Both the position numbers and the translations under genes were made by a program. DNA of 64,000 nucleotides from Hyphomicrobiales bacterium (GTDB lineage Bacteria > Pseudomonadota > Alphaproteobacteria > Rhizobiales > Rhizobiaceae), in NCBI GenBank assembly GCA_900466475.1, contig UBMI01000014.1, positions 186,001 through 250,000 of the forward strand, given 5' to 3'. Below are positions 43,839 through 50,618 of the stretch, in pieces. The notes beneath the pieces were generated by a model. It saw nothing but the letters and a program-made list of their open reading frames with translations, did not search any database and was not told the origin of the DNA. Within the stretch, counting starts at the first letter, position 1. Every line of letters begins with the position of its first letter.

Positions 43839-44337
43839 ACCTGCCGAAACGGCTTGCTTCTGTTAGACTTTTCGGTTTTTGGACGCAAGGGAAAAATGCC
43901 GCCGTGATCATAAAACGGAACTTGTCCAAGAGAATGTCTGCTGTCGAGCTTCTTTCCTGCCCTTCGGTAAAGGCCGGCATGCTCGCAATCCGCCGATGAC
44001 TGCCGAAAAAAGTCTGCGCATATGCGGCAATAACCCTTGCATGCGCCGGCGCAGCATGGAAATCCTTCGGCTCATGAGCAATGCGGCGCCAAGCCGGGCT
44101 AGCACTCTGCCGAAATATTATAGATTTTCGGTTGTAGTTTTTAAGGCGCTAAATTGGCGGTAAAATATTTCCTTAATATTTCTGCCAAATATCCCTACTT
44201 AACAGAGGTGAGTTATTTCATCTGCAAGAGAATCTACCTGTGATTGAGGCTGGCCAGTGTGATATTTCCAATTTTAGATTATTTGAAAATGAAATTTGTT
44301 CGCAATTTTGTTGCTGGGCGTGTAAAGAAGAGAAATC
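43839..44337. other. 499-bp gap with AT-rich segment
   Basis: No supportable gene. The first part has normal composition and carries the tRNA promoter on the minus strand. From about 44110 to 44335 the sequence becomes markedly AT-rich against the rest of the window and holds an imperfect inverted repeat at 44153-44190. Short frames here have no ribosome binding sites. Confidence 0.6.
44153..44190. repeat. AT-rich imperfect inverted repeat
   Basis: Left arm ATTGGCGGTAAAATATT (44153-44169), centre TCCTT, right arm AATATTTCTGCCAAAT (44175-44190). The outer TTGGC/GCCAA and inner AAATATT/AATATTT pairs match; the middle has a mismatch and a bulge. Possible operator, terminator or remnant of a mobile end. 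Confidence 0.5.
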
Positions 44338-44589
44338 GTGGAAAAGCATAGTTCTGGGCTTATGACGATCGACAGTAATAGACACGATTGCCGGCAGACC
44401 CTTGCCGCTGCATTTAAAGCCCTCTCCGACGAGGCCGTGAAAGCGGGCTGGCCGGAAGAGGATGTTGCCCTTGCGCTTGCCGAACTCGCCGAAGCACATG
44501 TGGCCGAGGTAGGCGCCAAGGTGATCGTCGAAGGCTTTTACCAGTCGCAGGCTTTATGCCGCGAGCGGACGGCTAAAATTCCGCGCTGA
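44338..44589 (+). CDS. hypothetical small acidic protein
   Basis: 83 residues from a GTG at 44338, or 75 from ATG 44362. The product is helical, with ALSDEAVKAGWPEEDVALALAELAEAHVAEVGAKVIVEGF as core. No signal peptide or recognised domain. Codon use is ordinary although the upstream region is AT-rich. The start is uncertain: AAGAAGAG stands before the GTG. Possibly conserved among rhizobia; function unknown. Confidence 0.55.
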   Translation: MEKHSSGLMTIDSNRHDCRQTLAAAFKALSDEAVKAGWPEEDVALALAELAEAHVAEVGAKVIVEGFYQSQALCRERTAKIPR

Positions 44590-44612
44590 ATCCTGAGCGG
44601 CCTTTCAAAACC

Positions 44613-44927
44613 TCACAGCAGTAGGCCGGCTATCCTGGCCGCCGACATGAAAGACGCCTGCGCTGCGCGAGGGCTTCTCAGCCCATCCATTGCATCTAGG
44701 CAGTGCTGGAGTGCTATGCGGTATTCGCGGCCGCGCTTGGCCGGCCAGCGCTTGAGATATTCGACGGCTTCCCAGGCGGTTGAAACGATGAAGCCGTTGC
44801 TTGGAGATATGACCCTGACGGGCGAGGGGAAGCGTTTTTCGCTCACGGCTTTCTCATTCCATTTGAATTCCAAACGGCCCGGTAATGCGCGAGACAAGAG
44901 ATTGTTCCCGACGATCTTAATTTGCAT
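44613..44927 (-). CDS. DUF982-domain protein
   Basis: 104 residues matching the small rhizobial DUF982 family: KRFPSPVRVISPSNGFIVSTAWEAVEYLKRWPAKRGREYRIALQHCLDAMDGLRSPRAAQASFMSAARIAGLLL, with the conserved Pro-Val start, EA-helix, WP and Cys. Function unknown; often plasmid- or symbiosis-region-borne and multi-copy. I chose the ATG at 44927 (MQIKIVGNN); a longer frame to 45008 lacks support. Convergent with the preceding small gene. Confidence 0.82.
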   Translation of the reverse strand: MQIKIVGNNLLSRALPGRLEFKWNEKAVSEKRFPSPVRVISPSNGFIVSTAWEAVEYLKRWPAKRGREYRIALQHCLDAMDGLRSPRAAQASFMSAARIAGLLL

Positions 44928-45032
44928 AGTTGCTAAAATTTTGGGCCGCGCGCATAATAAAAATAAGGCTGGCAGGGAGGGCGTCGGCTGCGCAGGATGA
45001 TGCGTCATGCCCTCTGAGGGAAATGCGGCGCG

Positions 45033-45245
45033 ATGTTGAAATCGTCAGTTCATCCCCAGGATTTACCGCTCTTTTCGGAAGATATAGACCTGTTGTCGCA
45101 GGTTCTGAATCAGGTTTGCGATGACAGCGGCATTACTCCCCGCACACCGGAAGCTGACAGGATCGGCGCTGCCCTCATCCAGCTCTACAAGCAAGGCGTG
45201 AAGGACAGCGGCAAGCTGACCATCCTAGCCAAGACCTATCTCTAA
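45033..45245 (+). CDS. hypothetical small protein
   Basis: 70 residues: HPQDLPLFSEDIDLLSQVLNQVCDDSG then TPEADRIGAALIQLYKQGVKDSGKLTILAKTYL. Predicted helical, cytoplasmic. GAGGG lies about 13 bases upstream, a loose spacing. It looks like a conserved rhizobial hypothetical; no function can be given. Confidence 0.6.
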   Translation: MLKSSVHPQDLPLFSEDIDLLSQVLNQVCDDSGITPRTPEADRIGAALIQLYKQGVKDSGKLTILAKTYL

Positions 45246-45291
45246 GGCGTCCTGGTCAGAATGCCTCAACCTGAGCAGGAGGGCGCCACGC

Positions 45292-45441
45292 TCAGTTCTG
45301 CTCGATCGAGACCCCGTCCTTGCCGATATTCATCTCGATGCCCTGAGGCTTGCTCTCCTCGTGATAGATGTAGGCGCCGAGGCCGACGACCAGGACGACG
45401 AGCGCGCCGATGACAAGATAAAGACCGCTGTTGCGATTCAA
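45292..45441 (-). CDS. 49-residue single-pass membrane protein
   Basis: A short reading frame starting with TTG at 45441. The product has a polar start, one membrane helix (LYLVIGALVVLVVGLGAYIY) and a charged tail HEESKPQGIEMNIGKDGVSI. The helix plus clean tail and codon use support a real gene. It is 62 bp downstream of the XRE gene on the same strand and may be the last gene of the EPS transcription unit. Function unknown. Confidence 0.7.
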   Translation of the reverse strand: MNRNSGLYLVIGALVVLVVGLGAYIYHEESKPQGIEMNIGKDGVSIEQN

Positions 45442-45503
45442 GACAGGCTACCCCCAACACGTTGACAGGACAGCCGAAACGCCCGAGAGAGCGCTTGGTT
45501 CCG

Positions 45504-45797
45504 TCAGTCGTCGTTGGCTGCGTTGAGGTTTTCCGGTCGGATGCCGTCGTCGTTGGATGTCCGGGCGCGCAGGCGTATGCCGGGGCCTCCCTCGTCCTGA
45601 TTGCCGCTGGCGATGAAGATGATGCCGCGGGCCTCCAGCGCATTGCGCACATCGATCATGGCGCGCGTCTCTCCTGCCCATTCGCCGTTTTCCAGCGCTG
45701 TCACCGTTTCGACGGAAAGTCCTGCATGTGCAGCGAGGTCCTCGATGCTCATGCCGATCATGGCGCGAGCGCCGCGTATCTGTGTTCCTGTAATCAT
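45504..45797 (-). CDS. small XRE-family regulator
   Basis: 97 residues. An N-terminal Cro/C1-type helix-turn-helix (TGTQIRGARAMIGMSIEDLAAHAGLSVETVTALENGE) is followed by RNALEARGIIFIASGNQDEGGPGIRLR, a short beta tail seen in this rhizobial subgroup, and an acidic end. Its ATG overlaps the stop of the EPS polymerase gene by four bases, so it is translated from the same mRNA. This suggests feedback or dose control of the EPS locus, by inference. Confidence 0.85.
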   Translation of the reverse strand: MITGTQIRGARAMIGMSIEDLAAHAGLSVETVTALENGEWAGETRAMIDVRNALEARGIIFIASGNQDEGGPGIRLRARTSNDDGIRPENLNAANDD

Positions 45798-47068
45798 GCC
45801 CGAAACTTAGCGCCTTTGCCGAACTTCTCAAGTGGTTGCGAGCGGGCTGAACGCTTGTGGCGAACTTCCAGCGCGGCACAGCCCCAGACGATTCCGAACA
45901 GCAGGTAGACGTGCCGCCAGTGGTCGATATCGATGACGTTGCCGATTGTCGCGTGGCCGAGGACCGAGATCCACGCGACCATGAGGAAAGGCTGCCACGG
46001 CCGGTCGAGCAGCATGTTGCGGAAGCCGAGAGTGAGCGTCCAGCATAGCATGCCGACATAGCTGACGAAGCCCAGCCAGCCGTAGGTGGTCAGCGATTTC
46101 AGCCAGATATTGTGCTCGTCTTCCGGAAACATCGTGCCGAAGACGAGCGGCCCGATACCGAGCGGCCGTTCCATCATCATCTGGAAACCGATGCGATGGC
46201 GGTCGAAACGGCCGAGATGCTCGCCGTCATATTGCTGCACGAGCTGGGCGCGGGCGGAAAAGAGCTCGCTGACCTTGGGGACCTGCAGCGCCACCACCAG
46301 CGAGGCGGCCATCAGGATGATGGCACCAAGTGACAGGATCAGCACCCTAAGCCGGAAAGCGCCGCTGCGCTCCTTCAGCAGCATGATGAAGATCAGTATC
46401 AACACGGTGACGGCGAAAAGACCCCAGGCGGCACGCGAGAAGGAGAGGAAGATGCCGAGCGCCAGAATGAGCAGCGCTCCCGCCTTGATCGGCAAGGTTC
46501 TGAGATTCCCGGCGAGAATGCCGTGGACGAGGTAAAGCGCCGGCGGCACGAGAAAGGGACCGAAAACGTTCGGATCCTGGAAAGCGCCCTTGGCGCGGTC
46601 GTAAAGCGTGAAGACTTCCGAGCCCGGAAAGGCATGGAAATAGCCGAGGATGCCGAGCATGGAGGTGATCACCGCCGCAAAGCTCCAGGCATTGAAGATC
46701 AGCGGCAGCCGCTTATGGCTGTCCTCGATGATGGCGGCATAAAAGATCGAGGTCAGCGCCAGGAAGGTGGAGACGGCAATATACATCGGGCCGGTCGCCA
46801 GGTCCCGCATCTGGGTGAGCGACAGCATGCCGCCGATGTTGAAAGTGAGTAGCAGTGCCAGGAGCGGCGCGGTGGTGCGGGATATCTTCAGGCCGAGGAT
46901 GAACCACAGACCGACCAATCCTGCCATCCAGAGTTCATAAGGTGCCGGCTCGTCGATGACGAAGCCCGAAAGGAAGACGCCGAAAGCGACCGCCGCCGAG
47001 CCGATGAGGCGCAGCGTCAGCCGTTGCGGCTGCGCTACGCGCACAAGGGGGGCGTCGATTGTGCTCAA
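45794..47068 (-). CDS. O-antigen ligase/Wzy-like EPS polymerase
   Basis: 424 residues with about twelve membrane helices, resembling ExoQ/Wzy polymerases. The large periplasmic loop after helix nine holds RFDRHRIGFQMMMERPLGIGP and EDEHNIWLKSLTTYGWLGF, the Wzy_C signature. It should join lipid-linked repeat units at the periplasmic face. The start overlaps the stop of the sugar transferase gene (ATGA) and its stop overlaps the XRE start. Confidence 0.88.
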   Translation of the reverse strand: MSTIDAPLVRVAQPQRLTLRLIGSAAVAFGVFLSGFVIDEPAPYELWMAGLVGLWFILGLKISRTTAPLLALLLTFNIGGMLSLTQMRDLATGPMYIAVSTFLALTSIFYAAIIEDSHKRLPLIFNAWSFAAVITSMLGILGYFHAFPGSEVFTLYDRAKGAFQDPNVFGPFLVPPALYLVHGILAGNLRTLPIKAGALLILALGIFLSFSRAAWGLFAVTVLILIFIMLLKERSGAFRLRVLILSLGAIILMAASLVVALQVPKVSELFSARAQLVQQYDGEHLGRFDRHRIGFQMMMERPLGIGPLVFGTMFPEDEHNIWLKSLTTYGWLGFVSYVGMLCWTLTLGFRNMLLDRPWQPFLMVAWISVLGHATIGNVIDIDHWRHVYLLFGIVWGCAALEVRHKRSARSQPLEKFGKGAKFRA

Positions 47069-48627
47069 TAGGCGTTTTCCGTGTTGAGCAGCCGGATAGG
47101 CGTCAGGAACAGGATCTTGAGGTCGAACCAGAGCGACCAGTTCTCGATGTAATAGAGGTCGTAAGCCGTGCGGAACTTGATCTTGTCGTCATTGTCCACC
47201 TCGCCGCGCCAGCCGTTGATCTGCGCCCAGCCGGTGACGCCTGGCTTGACGCGGTGACGAGCAAAATAGCCGTCGACGATATCGGCAAAGGCACGGTCGT
47301 GCGCCTGGGCGAGCACGGCATGCGGGCGCGGGCCTACCAGCGAAAGCTCGCCCTTCAGCACGTTGAAGAGCTGCGGCAATTCATCGATTGAGGTTTTGCG
47401 AATGAAGCGCCCGACGCGGGTGACGCGTGGATCACCCTTGGTCACGGCAGCCTTCGCACTCGGGTCGCTCATGCTGGTGTACATGGAGCGAAACTTGAAG
47501 ACGTTGATGACTTCATTGTTGAAGCCATGGCGCTTCTGCATGAAGAAGACAGGTCCTTCCGACGTCGCCTTCACGGCAATCGCCGTTGCCACCATGATCG
47601 GCCACAGCAGGCAGAGAGCGACGATAGTGAAGAAGATATCGAAAGCGCGCTTCGCAACGGAATCCCAGTCGCGGATCGGCTTCTTGAAGATGTCGAGCAT
47701 CGGCACGTCACCGACATGCGAATAGGCGCGCGGACGGAAACGCAGGCGATTGGCGTGAGCCGCAAGGCGAATATCGACCGGCAGCACCCAGAGTTTCTTC
47801 AGGAGCTCGAAGATGCGCGCTTCGGCAGAGAGCGGCAGTGCAATGATCAGCATGTCGATGCGCGTCATCCGCACGAACTCCACGAGTTCGCTGACCGTGC
47901 CGAGCTTCGGATAGCCGGCGACCATGATCGGCGAGCGCTTCTCGCCGCGGTCGTCGAAGATGCCGCAGATACGAATATCGTTGTCCGCCTGCTGCTCCAG
48001 CATGCGGATCAGTTCCTTGGCCGGCTCGCCGCCACCGACGATGACGGCGCGGCGCTCCATGATGCCGTTGCGCGCCCAGTTGCGTACGCCCTGTGCCACG
48101 AGGAAGCGTTCGACAACCAGGAAGAGCGCACCTGCAGCGAGCCAGATGGCGTAGGATTCCGCGGTCGCCGCGCTAAGCCCGCGGATGAGCGAGAAAGCGC
48201 CTGACGTCAGCAGGAAGACGACGGCAAATGCCGCGAATGCACGCGGCAGATATCGCACACGGGCTCTGAGAGCCGGAATGGAATAGGTATCGGCAAGCTG
48301 AAGCGCTACCACGGTCAAGGCCGCAACGATCGCCGCCATGACGGCCCGCATCAGGATGCCGTCGCTGCCGTCGCCGGGCGCGAAATAGAAGGCGACGAGG
48401 CCGATGACGAATTGCGTGAGGAATTCCAGCAGTCGCAACTGGCCGATAATGATTGTCGGCGAATAGGTTCCGTCACGGAACTGCTCGGCAATCTGGCGTG
48501 CGTAGGGATTGATGCTAGGTGTCTCACCGGCCGCGCGCGCGGAGGTGCCGTTGCGCGTCTCCATGTCCGAGACCTGCTTGCGCAGGGCTTCGACGTCGAA
48601 CTGTCCGCTCTTTTCCAGCTTGTTCAT
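47065..48627 (-). CDS. polyprenyl glycosylphosphotransferase (priming sugar transferase)
   Basis: 520-residue initiating enzyme of the WcaJ/PssA type that transfers a sugar-1-phosphate to undecaprenyl phosphate. It has four N-terminal membrane helices, a CoA-binding-like domain (RRAVIVGGGEPAKELIRML), one more membrane helix and the C-terminal catalytic domain: KRAFDIFFTIVALC, FKFRSM, RKTSIDELPQLFNVLKGELSLVGPRPH and PGVTGWAQINGWRG. Undecaprenyl-phosphate glucose phosphotransferase is the likely activity. The gene sits 55 bp downstream of the GT4 gene. Confidence 0.92.
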   Translation of the reverse strand: MNKLEKSGQFDVEALRKQVSDMETRNGTSARAAGETPSINPYARQIAEQFRDGTYSPTIIIGQLRLLEFLTQFVIGLVAFYFAPGDGSDGILMRAVMAAIVAALTVVALQLADTYSIPALRARVRYLPRAFAAFAVVFLLTSGAFSLIRGLSAATAESYAIWLAAGALFLVVERFLVAQGVRNWARNGIMERRAVIVGGGEPAKELIRMLEQQADNDIRICGIFDDRGEKRSPIMVAGYPKLGTVSELVEFVRMTRIDMLIIALPLSAEARIFELLKKLWVLPVDIRLAAHANRLRFRPRAYSHVGDVPMLDIFKKPIRDWDSVAKRAFDIFFTIVALCLLWPIMVATAIAVKATSEGPVFFMQKRHGFNNEVINVFKFRSMYTSMSDPSAKAAVTKGDPRVTRVGRFIRKTSIDELPQLFNVLKGELSLVGPRPHAVLAQAHDRAFADIVDGYFARHRVKPGVTGWAQINGWRGEVDNDDKIKFRTAYDLYYIENWSLWFDLKILFLTPIRLLNTENAY

Positions 48628-48682
48628 GGGGCTTCATCGCTCGTTGATGTGAGCGGGATAACAGAAAGCCCCTAAGAAACAT

Positions 48683-49852
48683 TTACGAGGCAGCCGGACT
48701 TGCCTGTGCCGCAGCGGGATTGACGAGTTCGCCGTAGAGTTTCAGCACCTCGCGGGCCATGACCGGCGCGGAGAAGATCGATTTGACCGCATCAGGAGAG
48801 GGCATGACCTTGTCGTGCCAGCCAGGCACCGTCAAAGCTTCCGCCATCACCCGCGCCAGATCGTCGGAATCTCCCGGTGTCACCAGTGCGGGACTATTCG
48901 CCCCGAGCACCTCCGGAATGCCGCCAACGCGCGAGGCGATGACGGTCTTGCCGGCGCCGAGCCCTTCCAGCACGATATAGGGCATGGCTTCGGCGCGGGA
49001 GGGAACGACGAGGTTCTGCGCCATGGAGAAGGCATCCTTCACGCGCATGGCGGGCAGCATGCCGATGCGCTTGCCGAGACCGCGCTCCACCATCATCTCG
49101 CGATAGCGGTCGCGTTCCGGCCCGTCACCGATCATCAGTGCCGAAAGCGGCCGGCCGAGCAGGCGCTCGGTCTTGGCGAAGGCATCGATGAAGAGATCCG
49201 GCCCCTTGAGGTCGCGCAGCATGCCGACATAAATGAAGTGCACGGCATCCGAACGGGTCGGAATGTCGGAAAAGTCCCGCGCGCCGATACCGTTATAGAT
49301 CAGACGGTTGGTGACCCGCGGCCGACCCACCTTGGTCGCATAGGTCTGGCGTTCATAGTCGCAGATGAAGACCAGTGCATCGGTAAAATATTCCTGCAGC
49401 CGCTCCATGCGCAGCACGAACTGTCCGAGCATGGAGGCGCGGGAATAATGCAGGCTTCCGCCATGCGCAGTATAGAGGCGGGCTACGCGATACCTGTTGA
49501 CCCGCAAGGCTGAGCCGGCAAGCCGCGCAAGCACACCGCCCTTGGCGCCGTGCCCATGCAGCACATCCGGCCGCAAACTCCTGATTTCCTTGAATGTGTT
49601 CCAGAGAACCATCATGTCCGACGGGCTGATGGACCGCCTGATCGGAATACGTGTCAGGCCGAGCGAGAGATAGGGGCGGATATCGTCGAAGAGACGATCC
49701 TCATATTCGCCGCCGGTCGAACTGTCGCAGATGATGCCGATTTCGTGCCCCGCCCGGCTGTGTTCTTCGACCAGATCGCGGACATGGCGGAAAATTCCGC
49801 CGACCGGCGACCGGAAGCAGTGAAGAATGCGGAGGGGCCTCTGTTCTGCCAT
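48683..49852 (-). CDS. glycosyltransferase family 4
   Basis: 389-residue GT-B glycosyltransferase. The C-terminal donor site has LIYNGIGARDF, ALMIGDGPERDRYREM and the EX7E motif in SRAEAMPYIVLEGLGAGK followed by VIASRVGGIPEVLG. The N-terminus begins RPLRILHCFRSPVGGIFRHVRDL, an acceptor-side loop common in EPS enzymes. It probably adds a sugar to the lipid-linked repeat. Three bases separate its start from the stop of the export lipoprotein gene. Confidence 0.92.
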   Translation of the reverse strand: MAEQRPLRILHCFRSPVGGIFRHVRDLVEEHSRAGHEIGIICDSSTGGEYEDRLFDDIRPYLSLGLTRIPIRRSISPSDMMVLWNTFKEIRSLRPDVLHGHGAKGGVLARLAGSALRVNRYRVARLYTAHGGSLHYSRASMLGQFVLRMERLQEYFTDALVFICDYERQTYATKVGRPRVTNRLIYNGIGARDFSDIPTRSDAVHFIYVGMLRDLKGPDLFIDAFAKTERLLGRPLSALMIGDGPERDRYREMMVERGLGKRIGMLPAMRVKDAFSMAQNLVVPSRAEAMPYIVLEGLGAGKTVIASRVGGIPEVLGANSPALVTPGDSDDLARVMAEALTVPGWHDKVMPSPDAVKSIFSAPVMAREVLKLYGELVNPAAAQASPAAS

Positions 49853-49855
49853 CGG

Positions 49856-50431
49856 CTAGAAGAGCCGTTCACGAACATAGATCGTGTCGCCGGCGATGAT
49901 CGGGCCGGAAATATTGACGCGGCCCGTCAGTACCTGTCCGTTGATCTTGCGCGTGACGTCGACCATGCTCTGGTTGGCACGGCTGGAAAAGCCGCCGGCA
50001 ACGGCGATGGCGTTCTGCACGGTCATGCCGGGAACATAGGCATATTGGCCGGGCTGGCCGACTTCGCCCATGATGTAGACGGAGCGATAGCGGTCGACAT
50101 CGATGGTGACATCGGGGTCGCGAAGATATCCCTGCTGCAGCTTCTGCGCGATCTGGCCAGAAAGCTGCTGCAGGGTGCGGCCACGGGCAGGGACCTGGCC
50201 GATAAGCGGGAAGGCAATATAGCCGGCCTGATCCACCGTATAGGTGTTGGTCAGCGTCGCTTGATCGAAGACGGTGATGCGCAGGCGGTCGCCACTATCG
50301 AGCGAATAGGGCTGGATCGTCGCCTGGTTGAAGGCCTTCGGCGCAGGCCGATAGGTGGTGCAACCGCCCAATGCAGCCGTCATGGCGGCGAGGCTCATAG
50401 CCATCAATGTCTTGGGCTGGACGAAGGGCAT
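49856..50431 (-). CDS. polysaccharide export lipoprotein (Wza/OPX-like)
   Basis: 191 residues: lipoprotein signal with lipobox ALGGC, then the Poly_export domain (YSLDSGDRLRITVFDQATLTNTYTVDQAGYIAFPLIGQVPARGRTLQQLSGQIAQKL) and a SLBB-like segment (VYIMGEVGQPGQYAYVPGMTVQNAIAVAGGF). It is much shorter than Wza and lacks its C-terminal membrane helix, the compact class in rhizobia. ATG 50431 is chosen because the lipobox then stands about 24 residues in. Divergent from the co-polymerase gene, with which it should form the export channel. Confidence 0.9.
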   Translation of the reverse strand: MPFVQPKTLMAMSLAAMTAALGGCTTYRPAPKAFNQATIQPYSLDSGDRLRITVFDQATLTNTYTVDQAGYIAFPLIGQVPARGRTLQQLSGQIAQKLQQGYLRDPDVTIDVDRYRSVYIMGEVGQPGQYAYVPGMTVQNAIAVAGGFSSRANQSMVDVTRKINGQVLTGRVNISGPIIAGDTIYVRERLF

Positions 50432-50618
50432 CCGCTTGCTCACAGGAAGATAAATCGGTCGAGCCGTTATCGATCTATTAGGGTTAATGCCCGGTAAAAA
50501 ATCCGCCGATTTCCGCAAATCCTTTATCAGATCCGTCTCATCTGCGAGGGATTTCCCATTAACCGTTGAGTTACCATGGTCGTTTACGCTTGCGGCAGTT
50601 TGTATTGGAGTAATGAGT

